This document shows, piece by piece, positions 8,495 to 18,845 of a stretch of 64,000 nt of DNA. A program made the position numbers and the translations under genes. The notes beneath the pieces were generated by a model. That model was not told the DNA's origin and did no database searches. It saw only the letters and a list, made by a program, of their open reading frames with translations. Origin of the DNA: an uncultured Myxococcales bacterium. GTDB taxonomy: Bacteria; Myxococcota_A; UBA9042. The stretch covers positions 62,001 to 126,000 of the forward strand of contig CAIMEY010000051.1 of the NCBI GenBank assembly GCA_903840165.1. Reading direction: 5' to 3'. Positions within the stretch are counted from its first letter, which is position 1. The number at the start of each line of letters is the position of its first letter.

Positions 8495-10498
8495 CTATTT
8501 CTGCACGGAGCCTTCGGCCAGGTGATCGGCCAAAAACGCCAGAACCTCGGAAAATTCGCGGGTTCTCTTGGCCGCAGGCAGGTGCTGCACCAGTTGACGA
8601 CCATAGCGTTTGTCGGCCAGACGCGGATCGAGCACGGCGACAACGCCAAAGTGCCTGCGCGAACGAATCAATCGGCCAAAACCCTGCCGTAAAGCCAAAG
8701 AAGCTGCGGGCATCGACAACGTGTCAAAGGCCGAACGCCCCGCCTTAGAGACCAAGGCCGCGCGAGCGACGAGCAACGGATCATCGGGTGGCGGAAAGGG
8801 AATCTTGTCAATCGCCACAACGCGCAGACACTCCGCCGGCAGATCGACGCCCTGCCAAAAGCCCATCGTCGCGAGGAGAACCGCTGGTTGTTCTTGGACA
8901 AACCGCTCGAGCAGGGCCTCTTTGCTGCCTTGCCCCTGGACCAGGCAGGTCATGCCAATCCGCCCGGCGAGGCGACTGGCCGCATCACGCAAAGCCCTGT
9001 GACTACTGAACAAAGCGAAGGTACCTCCTGCTGCCGCCAGCAAGAGTCGCTCAAGGGCCTCGGCTACAGCCTCATCACGGCCATGCGAGAAAGGTTCCGG
9101 AATAACAGGCACATAGAGCATCGACTGCCGTGGATAATCGAAGGCCCCGGGGATCACCTTGGCTGTGGTGTCGGCCGGCAGCCCGAGTTGCTCGATAACC
9201 GCGTCAAAACGCTGACCGACGGCCAGCGTTGCCGAAGTAAAGATGCGCACTGCAGGTTCTGCCAGCAGCGTCCTCTGCAGCACCGGAGCCACATCAATGG
9301 GCCGCACCAGCACAGCCATATCGCGCCCGCGCTCTTCGGCCCAGCGCACTTGCCCGGGCCCCACCTGCAAGAGGGTCCGGTGCAGTTCCTGACGCAATTC
9401 GTACAGTGTTTCTCCTAACTTCTGCCATGGAGTCTCAGCCGCCAGCGCCGGGTCCATGGTCTGTTCTTGCAACAACTCTAGCGCTTCATCCAGGGCCAAG
9501 CCGGATGGAGTGATCAGCAATTGCCCTTTTTCATCAATCAGTTGCTGGTGCAAGAAGCTGCTCAGCGCAGTCTGCAGCGTACTGTTGGCCTGCTCCGCCG
9601 CATCGACGCTATCGCGAAACCGGTCTTGGGGGTTTGCGCTGGCAATGGTCTCGGCCATTCGACGCAAGTCTTTGATCTGATTCTGAAACTTTCGTTCGCT
9701 CCAGGTCGAGCCAAAGTACGCCGTCGCGGTATCGTACAGGGCGTGCGCCTCATCGATGACGATAGCTGCTACCGCGGGCAAAAGGCTTGCAGCATCAAAG
9801 CGTTCTCGCAGTGAATAGTCCGCCAAGAGCAGGTGATGGTTGACAACCACCAAGTCGGCAGCCAAAGCCCGGCGCCGAGCGGCGGCGACAAAACACTCGC
9901 TAATATAAGGACATGCACTGCCCAGACAGTTGTCGGTCGTGCTGGTGACATCGGGCCACAAGACGTCATCCTCTGAAACCCCGCTGACTTCATTGCGGTC
10001 CCCGACGGGACTGGTGCGCAAGACCCGTTCGACGGCCATGAGATTCCAGGGCAGGCCCAACCCGAGACTATTGCGCTGCAATTGCTGGTTCACGCGCAGG
10101 TGGCAGAGGTAATTCGTCCTCCCTTTGAGGACTGCGATGGTGCGTTCAACGCCGGCTGCCGCCAAGGCAATTGGCAGATCATGTTCAAGAATCTGGCTCT
10201 GCAGATGTCGCGTTGCTGTGGCGATCAGCGCCTTCTGCCCAGACAGCAAGATGGGCAAAAGATAGGCGAAAGTCTTGCCGGTACCCGTGCCAGCCTCGAC
10301 GAGCAGGTCCCGATGATCGCGCAGCGCATCGGCAACAGCCTGCGCCATTTGTTGTTGGCCCGGGCGCAGTTCAAAGGTGTGCCCCTGCCCTTGGCTGTCC
10401 ATGACGTCGGCCAAGGAGCCAAACCACGGGGCCAACCCTTGACCATCGACCCGCAAGAGTTCGTCGTCAGAGCCCGGTGCAGGGACCTCGCGTGTCAT
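8495..10498 (-). CDS. ATP-dependent DNA helicase, DinG/YoaA (XPD-like) family
   Basis: Superfamily 2 5'-3' helicase, 667 aa, of the DinG type that unwinds damaged or R-loop-containing DNA. Motif I is EAGTGTGKTFAYLLP, the DEAH box is VIDEAHALYDTA, and motif VI is RQGFGRLIRSRRHFG. Between motifs I and II the four Cys of an XPD-like iron-sulfur cluster are visible: one in YLCHLR, then C-x4-C-x5-C in NCLGSACPYISEC. VVVNHHLLLADY is also typical. The start codon overlaps the stop of the upstream membrane-protein gene as ATGA, so translation is probably coupled. It converges on the histidine kinase gene. DinG and YoaA cannot be separated without a tree. Confidence 0.93.
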   Translation of the reverse strand: MTREVPAPGSDDELLRVDGQGLAPWFGSLADVMDSQGQGHTFELRPGQQQMAQAVADALRDHRDLLVEAGTGTGKTFAYLLPILLSGQKALIATATRHLQSQILEHDLPIALAAAGVERTIAVLKGRTNYLCHLRVNQQLQRNSLGLGLPWNLMAVERVLRTSPVGDRNEVSGVSEDDVLWPDVTSTTDNCLGSACPYISECFVAAARRRALAADLVVVNHHLLLADYSLRERFDAASLLPAVAAIVIDEAHALYDTATAYFGSTWSERKFQNQIKDLRRMAETIASANPQDRFRDSVDAAEQANSTLQTALSSFLHQQLIDEKGQLLITPSGLALDEALELLQEQTMDPALAAETPWQKLGETLYELRQELHRTLLQVGPGQVRWAEERGRDMAVLVRPIDVAPVLQRTLLAEPAVRIFTSATLAVGQRFDAVIEQLGLPADTTAKVIPGAFDYPRQSMLYVPVIPEPFSHGRDEAVAEALERLLLAAAGGTFALFSSHRALRDAASRLAGRIGMTCLVQGQGSKEALLERFVQEQPAVLLATMGFWQGVDLPAECLRVVAIDKIPFPPPDDPLLVARAALVSKAGRSAFDTLSMPAASLALRQGFGRLIRSRRHFGVVAVLDPRLADKRYGRQLVQHLPAAKRTREFSEVLAFLADHLAEGSVQK

Positions 10499-12306
10499 GG
10501 TGCAATACCGGGAGCCAATTGCGGTTTGATCATCCGTGGATCAGCTGGGACACCGCGGCGGTAGGTCAGGACAGCTACATCAGCCAAGGCACCAGCGCTG
10601 TCTAATTGGGGTTGGAGACCAGACAGTTGCAGCGATGCATCCAAGGTCTGCCCCAAGCCCGCCAAAGCTTGCGCATTCGCAGTCGCTGAGGCGGACTCCA
10701 CAAGCACGTCGCGATCGCCCGCAAGGACGATGGTCGATGGATGTTTTACCAATAATTCTGTGAGTTTTGATATGGCATCGGCAGGGTCCAGCGAAGCCAA
10801 TTGGACTGAGGGGTCGGTGCGCAACGGGTCGATCAGGGCCAGGACGCTGACGCCGCGCGGGCCCAAGCACAGGACCGCGATCTTCTCCTTTTCAGCCAAG
10901 GCGTTGCTGCGCTGTGCCTGCACGCGAGCGCTCACCTTACGCGTTGCCAACCGCTCGACGCTGCGGGCCGTGGCCATCAGATGCTCGGCACCCAAGGCAA
11001 AGACGGTCAAGGCCGCAAGACCCATGGTCCATTGAGCCCGGCGACGCCGCACAACGGCCGCACTGCCCGGCGCGCCCGGACGTTCCAGGGTCAACGCTAC
11101 CAGGCCAACGCCCAAGAGCAACGCCGTCGCCACGCGCCCGACCTGCAGCGCGGGCCACAGGCCGTCGACCTGCCCCCTCCAGGCCGCCTGAGCAGCAAAA
11201 GCTAGGCAACTCAAGAGCATAAGGATCAGGGGCATGAGGTCGCGGTCGCCCAGTTTGCGCGGCGTCACGGGCCGCTGAACACCCAAGGTCTGCCAGGCGT
11301 CAGCGGCCCCCGCGCCCTGAAACGTCGCGTCATCCAAAGGATCGTCGACGTGAGGCGCGGCCGGATTCGCAGCCAGGGGCGAGCGCAGCACCGGCTTGAC
11401 TTGAGGCGGAGGCGGCGGATCTGCTTGGACAAAGCCTCGCCAAGCCCCCACGAGCGCCAGGAGCAGCAGCAGTCCGGCCAGAGCCTGGGCCCACAGGGGG
11501 GCCGAAATCATGTATAATTGCTGAGCAATTTCGCCTGTTGGTCCGGCCGGAGCCACCGCCGCCAACGCTTGCAGAGCGCCCTGCCACGGCCCGACCACTG
11601 CCCACGCCGACGGCTGCCCCGCCATCGCCGGTCCGACCAACCAACGCGACACAGCGTCCGCCTCCGGCAGTAAGTAGCCAAACAACGCGTAATGCAATGA
11701 TAATGCAGCCAGGGTCGCGATTCCCCAAGAAGCCAGAGCCACGCCGCGCAGCCGCATAGGCAGCACCAAGCGCGCCGCCAAGTACAGCCCGCCGGGCACA
11801 ACAAGCAGCACCGGAGCTGCGAAAACGCCGCCAATCAGAAGGACAATTCCAGAAGCCGCGATACGCGCGACCTGACGCTGGGCCAAGCCCTGACGCAGGA
11901 GCACTAGGGCCGTCAAAGCGATCACGGCCCAGGGGGCACCCGCGTCGACTCGAAAGCCCGACTCTATTCCTAAAGGCGCAATTGCAAACAACAATCCCGC
12001 CATGAGTCCGGGCAGCGCGCCCCAGCCCATGGCCCGCGTCATCGCCACTGCAAGCGCGGGAAGGGCCAGATCGGCCAAGAGCAGGGGCGCCCGCATCAAG
12101 GTGGGCATCGCGCCCGTGATCTGCGACCAAGCGCGCGCCAAAAATGCCGTCCACTCCAGGGAATTGCCATCGACGCCTAGGCCCAGCGCCGTCGCCGCCT
12201 CCGTAGGCAGCGGGTCGTTCATGAGCAGCGGTACGAAGCGAACGGCCAAGGTGACCAGGGTTACGCGGATCAGTAAGGTTTTGATATCTTTGGGATCAAT
12301 CGTCAT
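10495..12306 (-). CDS. polytopic membrane protein, possible glycosyltransferase-type
   Basis: A 603-aa integral membrane protein with about ten hydrophobic segments. The start is ATG 12306 (MTIDPKDIKTLLIRVTLVTL), which has GGAG four bases upstream. An acidic stretch near the start (LPTEAATALGLGVDGNS), the helix-packed middle and a soluble C-terminal third (KIAVLCLGPRGVSVLALIDP onward) recall ArnT/PMT-like GT-C transferases. I see no diagnostic DD or DE catalytic loop strong enough to assert this. A Pro-rich cytosolic loop (QADPPPPPQVKP) splits the helices. It overlaps the DinG-like helicase gene by four bases. Function unknown. Confidence 0.75.
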   Translation of the reverse strand: MTIDPKDIKTLLIRVTLVTLAVRFVPLLMNDPLPTEAATALGLGVDGNSLEWTAFLARAWSQITGAMPTLMRAPLLLADLALPALAVAMTRAMGWGALPGLMAGLLFAIAPLGIESGFRVDAGAPWAVIALTALVLLRQGLAQRQVARIAASGIVLLIGGVFAAPVLLVVPGGLYLAARLVLPMRLRGVALASWGIATLAALSLHYALFGYLLPEADAVSRWLVGPAMAGQPSAWAVVGPWQGALQALAAVAPAGPTGEIAQQLYMISAPLWAQALAGLLLLLALVGAWRGFVQADPPPPPQVKPVLRSPLAANPAAPHVDDPLDDATFQGAGAADAWQTLGVQRPVTPRKLGDRDLMPLILMLLSCLAFAAQAAWRGQVDGLWPALQVGRVATALLLGVGLVALTLERPGAPGSAAVVRRRRAQWTMGLAALTVFALGAEHLMATARSVERLATRKVSARVQAQRSNALAEKEKIAVLCLGPRGVSVLALIDPLRTDPSVQLASLDPADAISKLTELLVKHPSTIVLAGDRDVLVESASATANAQALAGLGQTLDASLQLSGLQPQLDSAGALADVAVLTYRRGVPADPRMIKPQLAPGIAP

Positions 12307-12663
12307 TGGGCTCCGCAGCTGGGACGCAAGAGGCGGCGGTTTATGGGGGATGTGCAGGGTAGACGCAGGGACCGACGTCGACAAGGGCTGCACCGACGCC
12401 TCTCCGGCGCAAGCTGCCCGGAGCCCAAGTCATCCACATAAAACTACGTATGAATACGCGGATCGCGGCAGATTTCGCGCGCGCCTGGGTGGGGCAGGAC
12501 TCGGGCCCCGCGGTACACATCGCCTCGGGGCAGCGAAGCGCACAACGCCAATCGCCGCGCAGTCTTGGCAATCCTGACGTGATAGGGCCTTGCAATCGCT
12601 ACCCAATGCGCTACAAGCGCGCGCCGTTGCGGGTGATTCTACCTGCGCCCGGATCGGCAGAAG
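12307..12663. other. intergenic region between divergent genes
   Basis: 357 bases separating the membrane-protein gene (minus) from the S1-domain gene (plus), so it should hold two promoters. An AT-rich patch near 12436-12456 (CACATAAAACTACGTATG) is the only obvious departure from the GC-rich background. I see no convincing paired -35/-10 elements, no RNA gene and no credible reading frame. Confidence 0.5.
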
Positions 12664-14244
12664 ATGGTACAAGAGTTTGACATGGAAGAGGATTTTGAAA
12701 CCCTGCTGCGCGAAGTGGCGCCCAAACAACGCCGGTGGGTGTCCCCGGGCGAACGCGTCACTGGACGCGTTGTCTTTGTTGGAGAACAGCACGCCAACAT
12801 CGATCTGGGCGACGGTTTGGATGCGCTGCTGGACTTGGCCGGCATTGTCGGTAAGTCTGGACAAAATAAGCTGAAAGCTGGTGATCGCGTCGATGCCTAT
12901 GTGCTCAGGATTCGCGATCGGGTGGTCGAACTCACCGTAGCCTTGGGCAAAGGCCAGCAAAACAACGAGATGCTTCAGGAAGCTGTGGGCAGCGGCGTAC
13001 CCGTCACGGGCACCATCACCGCTGTCAACAAGGGCGGATATGTCGTGGATCTGGGCGGAATTCAAGGATTTTGCCCCATGGGCCAAATCGACGTCCGCCG
13101 CATCGAAGACCCCAACACCATGATTGGCCAGAAATTGCAGTTCCGCGTCACGGACTTGCGCGGCCGAGATGCGACTTTGTCCCGCCGGGCCCTGATGGAG
13201 GCCGAACGCGAGCAGAAGGCGCGGCAAACACGCGAGCAACTGACCGTAGGCGCTCTGGTTTCAGGCACCGTCACGGCTGTGCGCGATTTTGGTGCCTTTG
13301 TCGACCTCGGCGGTTTGGAAGGCTTTGTGCCGGCGAGCGAGTTGGGCTGGCAGCGCGTGCGTCCCAGCGACGTCGTCCAAGCAGGCCAAACCGTTGAGGT
13401 TCAGGTCCTGCGCATCGAGCCGAGCCTGGACGCTAAGGGTCGACCCATTGAAAAGATTGCCCTTTCGATGAAGGCCGTTGGCCGCGACCCGTTTGAGACC
13501 GTGCGCGACCATTTGACGCCGGGAATCGTGCTGCAAGGCACTGTAACTCGTGTAGAAATGTTCGGCGCATTCGTCGAAATCATCCCCGGGGTGGAAGGCT
13601 TGGTCCATGTCAGCGCCTTTGGCAAGCGCGTCGCCCGTCCGTCCGACCTCGCGCAAGTCGGCAAAACGGCAGTTGTTTCCGTGCTCGGCATCGATCCCAT
13701 CCAGCGACGCTTGGCGCTGAGCTGGATCGCGGAGGAGCAATTGGAGGAACTGCTTGATTCTGATGCGGGAATTCCCCACAACCCCACAGCAGCGCGGGTG
13801 ATCGGCGTGCTCAAGGCGCGGACAGTTTCGCCGCGCGCCAGCCAGGAATCCCTCGCGCTCGCGCCCAGCGCGCCCCGTGCTGCGCAACCGCCAAAGGTCG
13901 GTTCGTTGCATGAAGTGACCGTGGACAAGGTTGAAACATTTGGCGTTTTCGTGTCCTTTGCCGGTCATCGCGGCCTAGTTCCCAATGGCGAGTTGGGCCT
14001 GCCTTTTGGCACCGATGGGCGCCGTGTGTACCCACCTGGGACCCGCTTTGTGGCGGTGGTTCAGGAAGTGCGGGGCGATGGTAAGATTCGTCTTTCGCTC
14101 AAAGGGGCGCAGGACGCCGAGGAACGCGCCCAAGCTCAAGAATTTATGGCACAACAGCCGGCTCGCCCAACCGGCGCGGCCATCGGCTCTCTGGGCGAAT
14201 TGCTGCTCAAGAAGTTCGGCCCCACCGGCACGATCCGCAAGTAG
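12664..14244 (+). CDS. S1 RNA-binding domain protein, ribosomal protein S1-like
   Basis: A 526-aa cytosolic RNA-binding protein with five S1 (OB-fold) repeats, roughly at residues 25-95, 112-180, 196-270, 288-360 and 412-485. Repeat 3 (SGTVTAVRDFGAFVDLGG) and repeat 4 (QGTVTRVEMFGAFVEI) have the consensus F-G-A-F-V core. Repeat 1 is degenerate, as in ribosomal S1, where the first domains bind the ribosome. E. coli S1 has six repeats and 557 aa. Whether this is the essential S1 or a paralogue needs the rest of the genome. A second ATG six codons in (MEEDFETLLREV) is an equally good start. It is a single-gene unit. Confidence 0.88.
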   Translation: MVQEFDMEEDFETLLREVAPKQRRWVSPGERVTGRVVFVGEQHANIDLGDGLDALLDLAGIVGKSGQNKLKAGDRVDAYVLRIRDRVVELTVALGKGQQNNEMLQEAVGSGVPVTGTITAVNKGGYVVDLGGIQGFCPMGQIDVRRIEDPNTMIGQKLQFRVTDLRGRDATLSRRALMEAEREQKARQTREQLTVGALVSGTVTAVRDFGAFVDLGGLEGFVPASELGWQRVRPSDVVQAGQTVEVQVLRIEPSLDAKGRPIEKIALSMKAVGRDPFETVRDHLTPGIVLQGTVTRVEMFGAFVEIIPGVEGLVHVSAFGKRVARPSDLAQVGKTAVVSVLGIDPIQRRLALSWIAEEQLEELLDSDAGIPHNPTAARVIGVLKARTVSPRASQESLALAPSAPRAAQPPKVGSLHEVTVDKVETFGVFVSFAGHRGLVPNGELGLPFGTDGRRVYPPGTRFVAVVQEVRGDGKIRLSLKGAQDAEERAQAQEFMAQQPARPTGAAIGSLGELLLKKFGPTGTIRK

Positions 14245-14599
14245 GCGGAGGCGGCGGAGCTCCGCTCCCGGGGAGAGCAGCGATAACCTCCAGGCAAATC
14301 AAGAACTTTGATTGATCTTGCGGGCTCCGGCTTGGCAGCGACCGCTGGAGTGACGTACGTTGCAGGCCGATCAGGCTATTGTCCAGGGGGAGCGTGGCAG
14401 CGCCGACACCGCTCCGACGCGGCACGACAAGCGAACGTCTGTTTTCCAACAATTTCAAGGCAGTATCCCGCACAATTCTTTGTGCAATTCCGGGCGCCAA
14501 GCCCCGCGGCCGAACGTGGGCCTTCTGCGCGCGCGCCTGAGGCATCCTCCAATCTGAACCGGGCCGTGCTGCGGTCCCTAGGCGCCCTGGAAACTCTCG
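14245..14599. other. intergenic region, nothing identified
   Basis: 355 bases between two co-directional genes. A perfect 12-bp palindrome GCGGAGCTCCGC sits at 14254-14265 just after the S1-gene stop but is not followed by a T run, so it is at best a weak terminator. No RNA gene or credible reading frame was seen in the remainder. Confidence 0.45.
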
Positions 14600-16807
14600 A
14601 TGTCGTTTGTCGGCTCACTTACGGAGCAGGAACAGCAGGTTGCCCTGCACTTGCCCTACCCCATCGCCGCAGCTTGGCATGAAGTCCTGCTGGCCCGCGG
14701 CGCTGGCCAAATTGAACAGAAGTTGTTGATTTGTATTGATGTGGTCAGCCGGCAGCTGGGCGTCCTGGCCCTGTGCGACTACCTGCGCGGTGCTGCTGAC
14801 CCTGCGGTAGAAGGGCTTTTGCAACGGCTGGAGCACCCGAAACCCGAGGATTGGCTTGCCCTTTTGCAGGCCTGCTGCCGGGCCATCGCCCAGAGGACGA
14901 CGCCGGCTCCCTTTGCGCCGCCTCTGCTGGCCTGGACCGTTACGCCCCGTGGTGAACAGGCTGTTTCCTGTGCTCTTTTGGCGCAAACGCTGGCGCTTCG
15001 TGACACTCGCCTGCGCGATACGATGGCGGAATCGGCCCAAGAGGATGCCGGGTCACTACAGGCCCTGGGCCGCTCCTTGCTCAGCACCTTGGAAAGTCTG
15101 CGTTGGCTCACGACTTTTCGCTTGGTGCGTGTGACGGCCTTGACGACTTTGCGCCACCGCGGCTTTCACGGCTTGGTGCAGGTCTTTGCCGGTGGCACGC
15201 AAAATCCCAAACCTTTTGAAGCGTCTTGGAGTGCCCACGTGCTGGCAGACGTGGTCTATTGGCTGGCGCCGCGCGGCGATGCATGGCTGGAATTGTCGCC
15301 CTTCATGCGGGTGCTGCCAGACCCTAAGACTCGGCGGCCGTTGATGTTTCTCTTCGATCGCGCCACTGGTCTGCGGCGCCTGCAGTTGGCCAGCGATGCC
15401 GCGGACGTGCAGGTGGAGACGGCGATCGCGGGTCCAGACGGCGAAATGGGTCTGCACCAATGGCTGCAAGTCCGCAATGATCATGGCGCTTTCTTGGAAA
15501 ACGACGACATTGACGGTTCCCTGGCCCTGGACCCTCGCGACCCGGCGCTGGCGGGACACGCCCGGCCAAAGTCCAAACCTGTGCCGAACTTGCGCATGGG
15601 CTCGAGCTACCGCCCAGCGTCGGACCGCGTCAAACTGGAAACGGGCGCCTTTGGCGACAGGCCCAACTCGCGCTGGCTGTTAGCCTTGCAAATTGCAGTG
15701 TTGGTGATTGTTTCCGGCGTTGCCGTTCGCTTGATGCAGGGCCGCGCCCATCCGCATGGCACCTCCGTAGCCGCCGATGCGCCAGCTGCATGGACGGCTC
15801 CGCGGGTGACCAAGGCCAAAGACCAGGCTCCGGCAGCGGTGGCAGTCGCACAGTCCGGACCGGCATTGCCTAAGAAGCCGGGGGCCAAAGAACCGCCATC
15901 AAGGGAACTGCCTAAAACAACTAAGGATCTACCACCATTGACGGCTGCGGCGCGTACCAAGGGCGAGGCCGGTTCAGAGGCCGCCCACGCCGAGAAACCA
16001 TTCATTGCGCCCAAAACGGCTCAACCCGCCCCCACCAAGGCTGTGGCAGCGAGTGCACCGCCCCCGGCCAAGGTCGCGGTCAGCGCAGCGCCTGCTAAGC
16101 CCGCTCCGCCGCAATTGAAATCTGCTGCGGTTGCAGAGGTTCACGCACCATCGGTCCCTGCCGGCAAGGTCGATCTCAAACCGGCAGCCAAACTGCCGGC
16201 ACCTGTGGCAGACCGCGGTGGTGCCACAGACGCTGCGGGCAACCTTTTGCCGCCATCGGGTGATTTCGTTAAGCGGGGTGAGGCTTTACTGGAGCTAAGG
16301 CCTTCCCTAGCCGCCTTGGTCTATGAGGAGGCGCTGGAAGCAGGGCTGGCCGATGCTCACCTAGGTTTAGCCAAAGTCTACCAGCGGTTGGGGCAGATGG
16401 AGGCATGCAGGGTGCAAGCAAGCCGGGCCCTTCGCGACGCGCCCGGCGATGCGCGCGTTCAGGCCGCGGCCGCCCGTTGCGGGGGCGCACTGGGGCCACC
16501 AACGCCCGACAAACCATCGACGCCCGCGGACAAGGCTGCCCTAACCAACCGCTTGTTCCAAGAAGGCTTTTCCATCATCTATGGCGCGCGTCACTCCCCA
16601 GCGGAACGCCGCAAGATGGCCAAACAGGCCTTTGCCGATGCAGCCCGCCGCGGCAACAGCAAAGGCTGGTTAGCATTGGCGAAAATCTACCTGCTGGGCG
16701 AACTGGACAAGCCCCGTTGCGCCGCAGCCCTGCGCGCTTATCGCGAGGCCGGTGGCAGCGTCAGTTCAGGGGAAGCAAAGGATTTTTCAGCGAAATGCAA
16801 TCCGTAG
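14600..16807 (+). CDS. large single-pass membrane protein with Ala/Pro/Lys linker and TPR-like C-terminus
   Basis: 735 aa, family not recognised. Residues 1-360 form a soluble, probably cytosolic part with a stretch DVVYWLAPRGDAWLELSPF. A single membrane segment follows near residue 365 (WLLALQIAVLVIVSGVAVRL). A ~190-residue low-complexity linker rich in Ala, Pro and Lys could span the periplasm or peptidoglycan. The C-terminal ~180 residues are helical repeats resembling TPR/Sel1 (VYEEALEAGLADAHLGLAKVY). The layout (cytosolic head, one helix, long linker, repeat domain) resembles cell-envelope-spanning sensors or scaffolds, which is inference only. It converges on the thioredoxin-like gene. 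Confidence 0.75.
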   Translation: MSFVGSLTEQEQQVALHLPYPIAAAWHEVLLARGAGQIEQKLLICIDVVSRQLGVLALCDYLRGAADPAVEGLLQRLEHPKPEDWLALLQACCRAIAQRTTPAPFAPPLLAWTVTPRGEQAVSCALLAQTLALRDTRLRDTMAESAQEDAGSLQALGRSLLSTLESLRWLTTFRLVRVTALTTLRHRGFHGLVQVFAGGTQNPKPFEASWSAHVLADVVYWLAPRGDAWLELSPFMRVLPDPKTRRPLMFLFDRATGLRRLQLASDAADVQVETAIAGPDGEMGLHQWLQVRNDHGAFLENDDIDGSLALDPRDPALAGHARPKSKPVPNLRMGSSYRPASDRVKLETGAFGDRPNSRWLLALQIAVLVIVSGVAVRLMQGRAHPHGTSVAADAPAAWTAPRVTKAKDQAPAAVAVAQSGPALPKKPGAKEPPSRELPKTTKDLPPLTAAARTKGEAGSEAAHAEKPFIAPKTAQPAPTKAVAASAPPPAKVAVSAAPAKPAPPQLKSAAVAEVHAPSVPAGKVDLKPAAKLPAPVADRGGATDAAGNLLPPSGDFVKRGEALLELRPSLAALVYEEALEAGLADAHLGLAKVYQRLGQMEACRVQASRALRDAPGDARVQAAAARCGGALGPPTPDKPSTPADKAALTNRLFQEGFSIIYGARHSPAERRKMAKQAFADAARRGNSKGWLALAKIYLLGELDKPRCAAALRAYREAGGSVSSGEAKDFSAKCNP

Positions 16808-16865
16808 CATCGAGACGCTAAGACTTTGGCCGGGGTCCGGGGTTCGGGCACAATCGCATGAGCTA

Positions 16866-17372
16866 CTAGCCGCGACTGTGCCCCTTGACGTGCGCAATCG
16901 GCCCGACCAACTGCTGAGCTTTGACCAGCGCGGCCCGCAAATTGGCCACGTGGCCCGGGGTGTAGAAGTAGGGAAAGCGCGGATGGCCGCTGGTAATTTC
17001 TTCGATGATGCTGGTGTCTGGCCTCAGCAAGAAGATCCGCGGCACGTAGCTGCCAAAGCGCCCGTACTTCTGGCCGATCCACGCCGGACGTTCGTCGACG
17101 TTTTGGTGCACCATGACCACAGATTTGGCGAGTTTTTCCAAGTCCTTGTCCAGCCACACCGGCGCCAACTCCCGGCAGTGCGGACACCAATCGGCGTAAA
17201 GCACTAGGCAAATCGCCTTGTTCTGCGCGACGGCCTGCTTAACGCCGGCTTCCCAAGGCTGCCAAGCGATGTTGCCGTCAAAGGCGACGGGGGCTGCTGC
17301 CGAATGCCGCGAGACCAGCGCCGACGCAGCCACGGAAACCGTCGAAAAAGCCAGAAAATCGCGACGATTCAC
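16866..17372 (-). CDS. Tat-exported thioredoxin-like protein
   Basis: Predicted periplasmic thiol-disulfide protein of about 168 aa. The N-terminus NRRDFLAFSTVSVAASAL has the twin-Arg of a Tat signal and ends in an AAA cleavage region. The thioredoxin fold shows the active site YADWCPHCRELAPVW and the cis-Pro region SYVPRIFLLRPD. Two in-frame GTG codons (17378 and 17372) are possible starts; AAGGCGG is better spaced for 17372. It lies 54 bases downstream of the clpX stop and may be the last gene of the tig-clpP-clpX run. It could repair oxidised envelope proteins or serve c-type cytochrome maturation; nothing nearby decides. Confidence 0.85.
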   Translation of the reverse strand: MNRRDFLAFSTVSVAASALVSRHSAAAPVAFDGNIAWQPWEAGVKQAVAQNKAICLVLYADWCPHCRELAPVWLDKDLEKLAKSVVMVHQNVDERPAWIGQKYGRFGSYVPRIFLLRPDTSIIEEITSGHPRFPYFYTPGHVANLRAALVKAQQLVGPIAHVKGHSRG

Positions 17373-17426
17373 GCGCACCGCCTTGGGGCCTAGGGAGTCA
17401 TGGGAACAAGATGCCGCTCAGAGGGC

Positions 17427-18680
17427 TCATGCTGCCGAAGTTTCTAAGCCAAGCAAGGGCCTGCGACCAAAGGCAATGGTGTCTTCGTCGATCAAAACTT
17501 CGCGCACCGAGCTGTCGCCGGGCATGTCGTACATGATGTCGAGCAGGGACTCTTCGAGAATCGCTCGCAAACCACGCGCGCCCGTCTTGCGCTCGAGGGC
17601 CTTGCGGGCAATGGCGGCAATGGCGCCATCGGTGAACTTGAGATCGATGCCATCCATCTCAAATAACCGCTTGAATTGCTTAATTAAAGCATTCTTCGGC
17701 TCGGTCAGAACCGAAACGAGCGTCGCCTCGTCGAGTTCGCGCAGGGACACCACGACGGGCAGACGACCGACAAACTCGGGAATCAGCCCGAACTTGATCA
17801 GATCCTCGGGCTGGATCTCTTCCAGAATCAAGGACTTATCCTGCTCTACCACCTTGTGGTCATTGGCTGCTTTGCCAAACCCGATCGACTTCTTGCCGAT
17901 TCGCCGCTCAATCACTTTGTCGAGCCCGGAGAATGCTCCGCCGCAAATAAACAAAATGTTTGTCGTATCAATGGGTATGAACTCTTGCTGCGGATGCTTG
18001 CGGCCACCTTTGGGCGGCACATTGGCCACGGTACCTTCCAAGATCTTGAGCAAGGCCTGCTGCACGCCTTCGCCCGAAACATCGCGCGTGATGCTCACAT
18101 TCTCAGATTTTCGAGTAATCTTATCGACTTCATCGATGTAGACGATACCGCGCATGGCCGCTTCGACGTCATGGTCGGCCGCCTCAAGCAGACGAACGAT
18201 AATATTCTCAACATCTTCACCGACATAGCCGGCTTCGGTCAGGGTCGTCGCGTCGACGATGGTAAAGGGCACCTTGAGCACCCGCGCCAAGGTCTGCGCC
18301 AGTAGGGTCTTGCCCGAACCGGTCGGCCCTAGCAAAAGCACATTGGATTTCTGCAGTTCAATGTCGTTGTGCTTGGCGCCCTTCCAGTCGATCCGCTTGT
18401 AGTGGTTGTAGACCGCCACCGACAGCACCTTCTTGGCGCGGTCCTGGCCGATCACGTAATCATCAAGAATCTTGCGGAGATCGCGGGGCTTGGGCACCGA
18501 AGCCAGGTTGGGCAACTTGTCGTCGCGGTCAACCTCTTCGGCAATGATGTCGTTGCACAGCTGAATGCACTCGTCGCAAATGTAGACGGTGGGGCCGGCA
18601 ATGAGTTTCTTCACTTCTTTCTGCGACTTACCGCAAAAAGAACAGGACAGGTTGCTGGCATCTCGGCGGCGTTCGCTCAT
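17427..18680 (-). CDS. clpX: ATP-dependent Clp protease ATP-binding subunit ClpX
   Basis: AAA+ unfoldase that recognises degradation tags, unfolds substrates and feeds them to ClpP. The 417-aa length is standard. The N-terminal zinc-binding domain is complete (CSFCGK and CDECIQLC). Walker A is [13 protein letters not shown], and Walker B is [11 protein letters not shown]. The pore and sensor regions follow with [15 protein letters not shown] 18680 ([10 protein letters not shown]) has GGAG five bases upstream. It is 165 bases downstream of clpP on the same strand, the conserved tig-clpP-clpX order, so heat or stress control through a common unit is likely though not shown here. Confidence 0.98.
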   Translation of the reverse strand: MSERRRDASNLSCSFCGKSQKEVKKLIAGPTVYICDECIQLCNDIIAEEVDRDDKLPNLASVPKPRDLRKILDDYVIGQDRAKKVLSVAVYNHYKRIDWKGAKHNDIELQKSNVLLLGPTGSGKTLLAQTLARVLKVPFTIVDATTLTEAGYVGEDVENIIVRLLEAADHDVEAAMRGIVYIDEVDKITRKSENVSITRDVSGEGVQQALLKILEGTVANVPPKGGRKHPQQEFIPIDTTNILFICGGAFSGLDKVIERRIGKKSIGFGKAANDHKVVEQDKSLILEEIQPEDLIKFGLIPEFVGRLPVVVSLRELDEATLVSVLTEPKNALIKQFKRLFEMDGIDLKFTDGAIAAIARKALERKTGARGLRAILEESLLDIMYDMPGDSSVREVLIDEDTIAFGRRPLLGLETSAA

Positions 18681-18845
18681 CCGTTCTCCGTTTCCCGTTC
18701 GGCGCATGACTGGCCAGAACCTCGCCAATCAAGTGGCGATTGGTCACTTTGCTGCAGTCAGCATACAGGGTGGCAGCGCTGAGCGTCAAAACACAGCGTC
18801 TAGGGGCCGGGGCGCGCACTCCCGTCCATGGCCAACAAAAGCCTG

